64,000 bases of DNA from Oligoflexia bacterium (GTDB lineage Bacteria; Bdellovibrionota_G; JALEGL01). The translations under genes and the position numbers were made by a program. The notes under the pieces were generated by a model. The model was not told the origin of the DNA, searched no databases, and was given only the letters and a program-made list of their open reading frames with translations. Of the stretch, positions 52,004-59,194 are shown one piece after another. Every line of letters starts with the position of its first letter. Positions within the stretch are counted from its first letter, which is position 1. The DNA is taken from the NCBI GenBank assembly GCA_035326705.1, contig DAOLES010000003.1, positions 62,001-126,000 of the forward strand. Reading direction: 5' to 3'.

Positions 52004-52025
52004 AAAGAGGAATTACTTCCTCTTT
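52004..52025 (+). terminator. Terminator after the PilZ genes
   Basis: Perfect 9-bp stem AAAGAGGAA/TTCCTCTTT around TTAC. The adjacent T tract is broken (TATATATT), so strength is uncertain. It may serve the convergent cyclophilin gene as well. Confidence 0.7.
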
Positions 52026-52043
52026 ATATATTATTATTGGTTG

Positions 52044-52616
52044 CTATTTAATGATGATATTTTTGATTTCAATTTTTTCTAAGGGGTTATCACGCGCGTC
52101 GCGCTCGGCTGCTACAATTTTATCTACTACATCCATACCACTGGTTACTCTACCAAATGCAGTGTATTGCCCATCTAAATGAGGAGCATTGTCCGTCATG
52201 ATAAAAAACTGACTGCCCGCGCTATCGGGGTCAGAGCTTCTGGCCATTGAAAGAATACCTCTAAGATGCTTGGTATCATTGAATTCAGCATCAATGCTGT
52301 AGCCTGGACCACCTGTACCATGCTTACTCCTATCATCGGATTTACTATTTGGGTCACCGCCTTGAATCATAAAACCAGGGATCACTCGATGAAAACGGGT
52401 TCCATCATAAAAATCATCCTGAGCCAGCTTAATAAAATTTTTAACATGTTTAGGGGCTTTATCAGGGAAAAACTCCAACTCTATATTTCCCATACTTGTT
52501 TCCATGATCGCTTTTGAATGTTCAGACACCGCTTTACCCTTTCCTTTTTTTTCACATCCAATCAATAGCAGCAAGCTGAATATCAAACTGAATGTCCATA
52601 GTTGTTTCAATCTCAT
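52044..52616 (-). CDS. Cyclophilin-type peptidyl-prolyl isomerase lipoprotein
   Basis: 190 residues. Lipobox LIGC (about Cys21), then a basic linker and a cyclophilin domain. Catalytic tract FHRVIPGFMIQGGD, GTGGPGY, SMARSSDPDSAGSQFFI and LDGQYTAFGRV are the canonical family segments. It should fold outer-membrane or periplasmic proteins. ATG 52616 directly precedes the signal; the upstream frame to 52652 adds a poor N-terminus. Divergent from tkt with 107 bp between. Confidence 0.92.
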   Translation of the reverse strand: MRLKQLWTFSLIFSLLLLIGCEKKGKGKAVSEHSKAIMETSMGNIELEFFPDKAPKHVKNFIKLAQDDFYDGTRFHRVIPGFMIQGGDPNSKSDDRSKHGTGGPGYSIDAEFNDTKHLRGILSMARSSDPDSAGSQFFIMTDNAPHLDGQYTAFGRVTSGMDVVDKIVAAERDARDNPLEKIEIKNIIIK

Positions 52617-52723
52617 GCATGACAACTTAGCCAAAGCCAGAGCATTTGCCAAGCAAAAGCTACTTTATGAGCTGAGTAATAATATTGATCGACATCTTTT
52701 TACCTTTGCATTAAAGAGTCTGT

Positions 52724-54700
52724 ATGGACAAAGCTATAGATATTGATCAATTGTGTGTGAATACCATTAAATGTTTAAGCATTGATGCTGTTGAAAAAGC
52801 TCAATCTGGTCACCCTGGCATGCCTATGGGAATGGCAGACTCTGCCTATGTTTTATGGAACAACTTTTTAAACTTTGATTCTTCTCAACCCAATTGGGAA
52901 GGCCGAGATCGTTTTATTCTATCTGCTGGTCATGGTTCCATGCTGCAATATGCTCTTTTACACTTATACGGTTACAAGCTTTCTATAGATGATATAAAGG
53001 AATTTAGGCAACTTGGAAGCCTCACCCCAGGACACCCTGAGTACAAACACACTGATGGCGTAGAAGTAACAACAGGCCCTTTAGGGCAAGGTTTTGCCAA
53101 TGGTGTGGGTATGGCTCTTGCGGCCAAAATGCAAGCCAGTCAATTTAAACAAAGTCATTTAGAAAGCACCATCTATGGTATTGTCAGTGATGGCGATTTA
53201 ATGGAAGGCATATCTTCTGAAGCCGCTTCATTGGCTGGGCACCTAGGTCTGGGTAATTTAAATTATATTTACGATAGCAACAGCATCAGTATTGATGGCT
53301 CTACCGACATTACCTTTAATGAAAACATTCGCATGCGTTTTGAAGCTCAAGGCTGGCATGTCCAAGAGATTGATGGGCACAATCACTCTGAAATTACTCT
53401 AGCCCTGGAACGAGCAAAGAAAGAGTCTCACAAACCTTCCTTGATTATTGCTAAAACCATCATTGCACATGGCGCCCCAACCAAACAAGGAACCAGTGGC
53501 TCACATGGTGCTCCTTTAGGTAAAGAAGAAATAACTGCGTTTAAACAACTGATTAACTGGGATTACCCAGAATTTACCGTACCTGATGCAGTTTATAAGC
53601 ACTGTCAAGATGCTGTTAAACAAAAACAAAATGCAAAAAACAAATGGCTTGAACAGCATGCAGCATTCAAAGCTTCTGATCCTATGGGTTATGAAAACTA
53701 TCAAAACTTTAATCAAAAGAAATTTAAAGCTATTCATGATGAAATTAAAAAAGACACTGATGCTACCCGTAGCATCAATGGCCAAATTCTCCAATACTTA
53801 GGAAAAACTGTTCCTAATCTATGTGCTGGCTCAGCTGACCTTGCTGGTTCTACCAAAGCTATTTTTAAAGATAGTGATTATGTTAATAAAGAAGACTTTA
53901 GTGCTAGAAATATTGCCTTTGGTATTCGTGAGCATGCAATGGCGGCCATTGCCAATGGCATGGTTTTATACGGTGGTCATATCCCTGTCATTTCTACATT
54001 TCTGGTTTTTTCAGACTATCTTAAACCGTCTTTAAGACTCTCTGCCTTAAGTGGCCTACAAGTCATTTATGCCTTGACCCATGACAGTCTTCATGTGGGT
54101 GAAGATGGCCCAACTCACCAACCCATTGAACACATCAATGCCATGCGCTGTATTCCCAATGTCAATGTATACCGACCGGCCAACATTGAAGAATCGCAAT
54201 GGGCCTGGGACAAAGCCTTGGCTGATAAAAACACACCCAGTGTGTTTTGTCTAAGCCGACAAAACTTACCCATGCAAGCTTCTTTGGCTGACTCAATTTC
54301 AGATCATGGGGCTTATATTTTTGCCCAACATAACAATCAAGCACTAGCAGAAGATAAACAGCTTATTATAGCCTCTAGCGGCTCAGAGTTACACTTGGCG
54401 CATGAAGTCTTTGAGGCCATTAAACAAGACTATAAAACCATTAAGCTCATATCCGTTCCATGTTTGGATCGTTTGCAAGCCTTAGAAAAGTCTGAACAAG
54501 AAAAACTGTTTGTACAAAATTGTCCAACCGTTGTGATTGAAGCGGCCAACGCTGACGCTTGGCACAAAACCATTGGCAGACCTAACTTGGTCATTGACAT
54601 GCAAAGTTTTGGTGCCAGTGGTCCTGGGGAAGCCGTGGCCAAACATTTTGGTTTTGATAAACAGACTATTATTCAAAAAATTAAAGCTTGGAAAAACTAA
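52724..54700 (+). CDS. tkt: Transketolase
   Basis: 658 residues, TPP-dependent, pentose phosphate pathway. TPP segment GDLMEGISSEAASLAGHL with the Asn ligand (DSNSI), N-terminal GHPGMPMGMAD, and the pyrimidine domain with IREHAMAAIANGM and THDSLHVGEDGPTHQPIEH. Complete and typical. There is no ribosome site; a TTGATC/CATTAA pair with the box ending about 9 nt before the ATG could be a near-leaderless promoter, but this is weak. It depends on TPP, the product of the thiamine island. Confidence 0.96.
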   Translation: MDKAIDIDQLCVNTIKCLSIDAVEKAQSGHPGMPMGMADSAYVLWNNFLNFDSSQPNWEGRDRFILSAGHGSMLQYALLHLYGYKLSIDDIKEFRQLGSLTPGHPEYKHTDGVEVTTGPLGQGFANGVGMALAAKMQASQFKQSHLESTIYGIVSDGDLMEGISSEAASLAGHLGLGNLNYIYDSNSISIDGSTDITFNENIRMRFEAQGWHVQEIDGHNHSEITLALERAKKESHKPSLIIAKTIIAHGAPTKQGTSGSHGAPLGKEEITAFKQLINWDYPEFTVPDAVYKHCQDAVKQKQNAKNKWLEQHAAFKASDPMGYENYQNFNQKKFKAIHDEIKKDTDATRSINGQILQYLGKTVPNLCAGSADLAGSTKAIFKDSDYVNKEDFSARNIAFGIREHAMAAIANGMVLYGGHIPVISTFLVFSDYLKPSLRLSALSGLQVIYALTHDSLHVGEDGPTHQPIEHINAMRCIPNVNVYRPANIEESQWAWDKALADKNTPSVFCLSRQNLPMQASLADSISDHGAYIFAQHNNQALAEDKQLIIASSGSELHLAHEVFEAIKQDYKTIKLISVPCLDRLQALEKSEQEKLFVQNCPTVVIEAANADAWHKTIGRPNLVIDMQSFGASGPGEAVAKHFGFDKQTIIQKIKAWKN

Positions 54701-54703
54701 AGC

Positions 54704-55561
54704 TTAATCAAACATGGCATCAATAAAGCTTTTGCTATCAAAGGCCTTAAGATCTTCCATACCCTCACCTGTTCCAACAAAACGAATGGGCAAATTCATG
54801 TTTAGTGCACTACAATAAATAGCGCCGCCTTTGGCACTGCCATCCATTTTTGTAGCAACAATCCCAGTTAGTTTTGTCGTTTGAGCAAAAGCCTGTGATT
54901 GTAAGACTGCATTCTGGCCAGTGGTACCATCCAAGACCAACAATGTTTCATGCGGTAGATGCTCACCCTGTTTTTTTAAAACCCTAATCATTTTTTCCAA
55001 CTGTTGCATCAAGGGCTCTTTGGTGTGCATTCTACCGGCAGTATCTGCCAACATAATTCCATTTTTTTTCTGAGCATTGTCCCAGGCATCATACACAACG
55101 GACGCAGGGTCGGCTCCCATCCCTTGAGAAATTAAATCGACACTGGCTCGTTCTGACCAGAGTTTAATTTGATCAACCGCTCCTGCTCTGAAGGTATCTG
55201 CTGCAGCTAATGTGACGTGATATCCTAGGTTTTGCCAATAATGGGCAAGTCTACCCGCAGTTGTTGTTTTACCTACACCATTAATTCCCACCAACAGCAC
55301 GCAAAAAGGTATACGAACTTGCATGGGCTGAGCATGTAGAGCTTCTATTTTTTTGTATAAAATGTCTTTAAGCCGGGGAATATACTCATCTGAATGATTG
55401 ACTTTGCTGACTTTTAACTCTTGCAGTACAGTTTCTATAACATCGTAAGAAAAATCTGCTTGAAATAACAAAGCTTCAAACTGCTCTTCATCAAATGCAA
55501 CTTTAGAAAAAACCTGTCTGATTTTTTGCTTCCATTGGCTGGCCTTTAGATTATCAAACAT
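54704..55561 (-). CDS. ftsY: Signal recognition particle receptor FtsY
   Basis: 285 residues, short because it lacks the acidic A domain of E. coli FtsY. The N domain (about 1-80) is followed by the SRP GTPase G domain: GINGVGKTTTAGRLA (G1), DTFRAGAVDQ, DTAGRMHTK (G3), TKMDGSAKGG (G4) and the GTGEGMEDL motif. It docks SRP-ribosome complexes at the membrane. ATG 55561 is taken because the upstream frame adds a Cys-rich, non-family N-terminus. Convergent with tkt (3 bp between stops). No ffh neighbour. Confidence 0.94.
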   Translation of the reverse strand: MFDNLKASQWKQKIRQVFSKVAFDEEQFEALLFQADFSYDVIETVLQELKVSKVNHSDEYIPRLKDILYKKIEALHAQPMQVRIPFCVLLVGINGVGKTTTAGRLAHYWQNLGYHVTLAAADTFRAGAVDQIKLWSERASVDLISQGMGADPASVVYDAWDNAQKKNGIMLADTAGRMHTKEPLMQQLEKMIRVLKKQGEHLPHETLLVLDGTTGQNAVLQSQAFAQTTKLTGIVATKMDGSAKGGAIYCSALNMNLPIRFVGTGEGMEDLKAFDSKSFIDAMFD

Positions 55562-55688
55562 GCGCCAAGATATAAAACAGCCCAAGCATACAGGCAAGAA
55601 ATACCCTATACTGAACCACGATTATTTCACAAAACCTTGCTACACTATTTTTATTTTTTAAAAACTCCCAATATGCTAGATTATAAAC

Positions 55689-55919
55689 ATGAAATCACTT
55701 TTACAAACAATTGTTCGTGCCATCGTAGATCAACCCGATGCTGTACACATTGAACAACACGATGGCTCCAATACCTGTATTTTGGAACTCTCCGTTCATA
55801 AAGACGATGTTGGCAAAGTCATTGGCAAAAAAGGAAGCAATGCCAATGCCATTCGGACATTGTTGGATGCTTGCGGCGGAAGAGATAAGAAAAAATACAT
55901 CTTAGAAATCCTTGAGTAA
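55689..55919 (+). CDS. khpA: KH-domain RNA-binding protein KhpA
   Basis: 76 residues, a single type II KH domain. The RNA loop is GKKG (GKVIGKKGSNANAIR). Together with a Jag/KhpB partner it controls cell elongation and small-RNA binding in Gram-positives. No rpsP/rimM cluster here, which is where many bacteria keep it. The stop codon lies within the terminator hairpin. Confidence 0.9.
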   Translation: MKSLLQTIVRAIVDQPDAVHIEQHDGSNTCILELSVHKDDVGKVIGKKGSNANAIRTLLDACGGRDKKKYILEILE

Positions 55920-55929
55920 GGATTTTTTT
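55906..55929 (+). terminator. khpA terminator overlapping the stop codon
   Basis: Stem AAATCCTT/AAGGATTT around GAGT (55906-55925), then seven T overall. The stop TAA (55917-55919) sits in the loop-proximal arm, so translation to the stop will pass through the hairpin. Confidence 0.85.
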
Positions 55930-56080
55930 GTTTACCTGCCCCATTGGCTCCCTATAAATGCTATAGTACACATAAACACATTAATGTTTTCAGCTGCTTA
56001 GCTGGGCACAATTTTTGCTTTAATTTTAAGTGAACAGTATGCTTTATTTGTTTAAAATCAGAGACTTAATCTATAACTAT

Positions 56081-57418
56081 ATGCGCTTGATCGCTTTATC
56101 AACCGTATTTATTGTTTCATTGTTTTTACAGTCTTGTTTTGAAAACAATGAGTTTTTTATCAATTATGAAAGTACTCGCAATGTCCCTATGAATATTGTT
56201 TTGCCTTTAATTTATGAAGGCACAACCCCCATCAAAGCCGAAGAATTACAAAACCAAGAAAAATACTCACTGTTAGGTAACTGTAAATTAAACAGTGGCC
56301 AAGACAACACTCAATCACAAAAAAGTAACAACGATTCTTCAGAAAACAATGATAAAAAAGAAGAGTTAACCTTATCCAATGAACTTTCTGGAACCCCAAT
56401 TCCTTTGTTTATTATGCCCAGTGAAGGCTATGAAAAAATTGCCAACAATAAAGTCAGACAATTGGTTTACATCATGCCTGAAGTTTTAGGTCCTGGTGAA
56501 CATTATTGTTTAAGTGTTAAGCCAATGTACAAAGATACAAAAAACTTAAGTGAAGTCACCCAAACCTTTACCTTTGAATTTGACACTGTGGGTATAAAAA
56601 CAAATCCTGAAACTGAGTATTCTGGGCCTCAATACTCTGACCCAGATTTTTTTGAACTGGGTTTCCCTATGACATTTACAGATAAAGATCAAAACAATGA
56701 CTATCTGCTTCCCATTCATTTCCAAGCCTCACAAACTTTTTCTCCAATATTTAAGTTTGCCAAACAAGCCTTGCCGGATGATGCCTTTTGGGCAGATCCA
56801 AGAAAAATTCGCGACAGCATTCATGTCTGTGAAATTTTAAAAACCTCCGAGTTAACAAAAACCAACGATAATTTAAGACTTAATCAAAATCAAACTCCCG
56901 TATTCAATCAAACAACGGACTGTCAGCCGGTTGATGGCATACTCATTACCATGATTGAAGACTTACCTTACTCAGAAGATGGAAAGCACATTTTAACCAA
57001 TTACGCTTACTTTAAACTATCTGGAGGAGCTTTAAAGCTCAATACACCCTACCAAATAAAAGTTTTGTACCCTTTTGGTGATAGCAAAGAAAATATTTCT
57101 CATAGTAATCAAATTCATAGTTTTATGTTGGTTGATGATGAGCTTATTATTTCAGCCATTGCACCCAAGATAGAAAAGAATGAAGAAGACCTAAGCTCTC
57201 CAGAAAGTGAACAAGAAACAGAAGGTTCTGAGAATGATCAAGAGCAAGAGACAAGCGACGAAGAAACAGCCTCAGAAGAAACAACGGTTGAAAAAAAACC
57301 TTTGTTAAGTCCAAAAGATTTATTTGATCGTTTCAAACATGCGCATGGGCAAGTTCCTGGTGACAGCTATATAGAGATTCCTATTCGTTCGCTTACAGAT
57401 AAGGAAACAAATAAATAA
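56081..57418 (+). CDS. Large lipoprotein of unknown function
   Basis: 445 residues from ATG 56081. Lipobox LQSC (about Cys20). Two beta-rich segments (about 30-170 and 185-360), with linkers of Ser/Gln/Asn and an acidic Glu/Ser tail (about 370-425). Cys residues are few. An Ig-like or lipoprotein-adhesin character is possible, unproven. An in-frame upstream start at 56030 (GTG) or 56039 would add a membrane-like lead; the lipobox argues for 56081. It is followed at 57472 by a small lipoprotein gene. Confidence 0.6.
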   Translation: MRLIALSTVFIVSLFLQSCFENNEFFINYESTRNVPMNIVLPLIYEGTTPIKAEELQNQEKYSLLGNCKLNSGQDNTQSQKSNNDSSENNDKKEELTLSNELSGTPIPLFIMPSEGYEKIANNKVRQLVYIMPEVLGPGEHYCLSVKPMYKDTKNLSEVTQTFTFEFDTVGIKTNPETEYSGPQYSDPDFFELGFPMTFTDKDQNNDYLLPIHFQASQTFSPIFKFAKQALPDDAFWADPRKIRDSIHVCEILKTSELTKTNDNLRLNQNQTPVFNQTTDCQPVDGILITMIEDLPYSEDGKHILTNYAYFKLSGGALKLNTPYQIKVLYPFGDSKENISHSNQIHSFMLVDDELIISAIAPKIEKNEEDLSSPESEQETEGSENDQEQETSDEETASEETTVEKKPLLSPKDLFDRFKHAHGQVPGDSYIEIPIRSLTDKETNK

Positions 57419-57435
57419 AAACAGCAAACTCTTTT

Positions 57436-57465
57436 TTGACCAACATATAAAAAGCATGCCATAGT
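57436..57465 (+). promoter_or_regulatory. Promoter of the 129-residue lipoprotein gene
   Basis: TTGACC (57436-57441), 18 bp, CATAGT (57460-57465), then 6 nt to ATG 57472. No ribosome site. Confidence 0.55.
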
Positions 57466-57471
57466 CAACAT

Positions 57472-57861
57472 ATGTTAAAAAAAATGAGCTGCTTTTTTGT
57501 ATTGGGATTTTTTTTATGGGGCTGCTCACCTTCCAATACAGAAAGTTTAGCTCAACAGAATAGCCGTTTTAATCAGCAATTGGTCTGGAACGACATTAAA
57601 ACTCTACAAGTTTTTTTCAAAAAAGATCAACAGGCTCAACTGACCATGCATTTAAACCAGTACCTTCAAAATAATAAAATCATTGATGTCTCCACACTGA
57701 GTATGGAAAAAAATACCGATAAAAACACTGCCAGTATCACCCTTACTGTTCAATGGCATGGAATAAATGATGTTACAATTCAACAAGGTCTTTGGCAAGC
57801 TCAATGGGAATACATCAGTTCAAGAAAAAACTGGTTTATCTATGATTTAAAGAAACTCTAG
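57472..57861 (+). CDS. Small lipoprotein of unknown function
   Basis: 129 residues. Lipobox LWGC (about Cys18). The mature part has one helix (about 35-65) and a four-strand sheet (SITLTVQWHGI, VTIQQGLWQAQWEY), a fold like small periplasmic NTF2/lipocalin-type proteins. No family recognised. Its start lies directly after a promoter, without a ribosome site. Next gene is 64 bp away. Confidence 0.6.
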   Translation: MLKKMSCFFVLGFFLWGCSPSNTESLAQQNSRFNQQLVWNDIKTLQVFFKKDQQAQLTMHLNQYLQNNKIIDVSTLSMEKNTDKNTASITLTVQWHGINDVTIQQGLWQAQWEYISSRKNWFIYDLKKL

Positions 57862-57925
57862 AAAACTTTCACGACAACATTTCTTTTGACAAAACTCATA
57901 ATCTTTGAAAAACGGCTTCCCCACT

Positions 57926-58450
57926 ATGTGGGGAAAATTTTTATTTATTGTAAGCTTTTTATTGTTGTTTCTTAAAATTGTGTTTGCTCAAAATCCTGGG
58001 GCCCCCGTTTACAATGGACAATACAACAACGAATCCGACTACATTCTTGAACAGCAAAACAACTATGCTTCTCAACATATAGAACAAGAAAGTGACAAAC
58101 TATTAAACTTTTTTCAAGGCCATGTAAGCCATATCAATTGGGTGGAGGTTCCAAATGGCACTGTTTCTTGGGAACCCTATCAAAAATATTTAGCCCTTGT
58201 TCTTTTACAAAAAAAATTCAGTGATCTAAAAGCTCGTTATGCCCCTAATGATGAACCAACAGATGCATGGTTAGAAATTCTTAATGCCTCAAACCAGATC
58301 AATGTTTACTTTGGTAGCCCTGAACAATATCCAAATTTTATTGCCAAAAAAAATAAATACATAAATTATTACAACACTTTTTTTGAACAATTAAAACAGC
58401 AATACCGCGACTTGAACATTAACCCCTATCAATTCATACGCGACCACTAA
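57926..58450 (+). CDS. Secreted protein of unknown function, 174 residues
   Basis: Signal peptide MWGKFLFIVSFLLLFLKIVFAQ (from ATG 57926), then Tyr/Gln/Asn-rich residues and a helical region rich in Lys and Tyr (KKFSDLKARYAPNDEP, FFEQLKQQYRDLNINP). An in-frame TTG at 57905 would add seven residues. No domain recognised. Convergent with ssb. Confidence 0.55.
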   Translation: MWGKFLFIVSFLLLFLKIVFAQNPGAPVYNGQYNNESDYILEQQNNYASQHIEQESDKLLNFFQGHVSHINWVEVPNGTVSWEPYQKYLALVLLQKKFSDLKARYAPNDEPTDAWLEILNASNQINVYFGSPEQYPNFIAKKNKYINYYNTFFEQLKQQYRDLNINPYQFIRDH

Positions 58451-58458
58451 AATAAAAA

Positions 58459-58478
58459 GGGGCAATAGACTTTGCCCC
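58459..58478 (-). terminator. ssb terminator
   Basis: Perfect 7-bp stem GGGGCAA/TTGCCCC around TAGACT. On the minus strand it is followed by TTTTTATTTT, downstream of the ssb stop. Confidence 0.85.
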
Positions 58479-58497
58479 CTGAAAAAGTATGGATTGT

Positions 58498-58944
58498 TTA
58501 AAACGGAATATCATCCTCAACATCATTTGGATTTGCACCCATTGGCATATCTGATGGAGGAGGAAGGTCTGGCGGCAATTGAGTGCTGCTCTGCATGCCT
58601 CCCTCTGCGACTGGAGATAAAAACTGCATTGTATTGCCAACAATTTCAGTTGTATAGCGTTTTTGGCCGTTTTGATCTTCCCAAGAACGGGTTTGCAAGC
58701 GTCCTTCAATATAAACTTGTTTGCCTTTGCTTAAATATTGACTAGCCAATTCAGCAAGCTTGGACCAAAGCACAACTCTATGCCACTCAGTTTTTTCTTC
58801 TTTTTGACCATCCTTGTTTTTCCAATATTCATTGGTAGCCACACTTAAATTAGCAACCGCAGCACCTGTTTGTGTGTACTTTACTTCCGGATCAGCCCCA
58901 AGGCGACCAATCAAAATTACTTTATTAACACTTCCTCCAGCCAT
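58498..58944 (-). CDS. ssb: Single-stranded DNA-binding protein
   Basis: 148 residues. OB fold opens MAGGSVNKVILIGRLGADPE; WHRVVLWSKLAELASQYL and GKQVYIEGRLQTRSWEDQNG are typical. A short Pro/Ser linker leads to the acidic tip DDIPF that recruits RecO, RecQ and others. AAAGGA lies upstream of the ATG. It should work with the RecO of the nadE operon. Alone in its operon. Confidence 0.95.
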   Translation of the reverse strand: MAGGSVNKVILIGRLGADPEVKYTQTGAAVANLSVATNEYWKNKDGQKEEKTEWHRVVLWSKLAELASQYLSKGKQVYIEGRLQTRSWEDQNGQKRYTTEIVGNTMQFLSPVAEGGMQSSTQLPPDLPPPSDMPMGANPNDVEDDIPF

Positions 58945-59194
58945 AACTATCTATTCCTTTCGTCTATATAACTATTAATAAGTATGTATCAGATTATAAT
59001 TGATCTGAAAATACCCATAAAAAATATGCATAAACAGAGCCAACCCTACGCCTTAAATCCTCCTGTAAGCAACCCTATGGGTTGCTACAAGACAGCGCTT
59101 TAAAGCATAGCCTTACCTTTATTGAACTTGCTTGTAAATCATTTGTTGGCTTTCATTTACAAGCACCTGATATATCTGCTAATAATACAGTGCC
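58945..59194. promoter_or_regulatory. Kinase upstream region with two inverted repeats
   Basis: AGCAACCC TAT GGGTTGCT at 59068-59086 (perfect 8-bp arms) and GCTTGTAAAT/ATTTACAAGC at 59130-59139/59155-59164 (perfect 10-bp arms, 15-nt spacer). TAATAC (59183-59188) ends 6 nt before the kinase ATG, with a poor -35 (CAAGCA) that overlaps the second arm. This looks like a regulated promoter, with the long repeat as an operator or activator site. No ORF. Confidence 0.5.
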
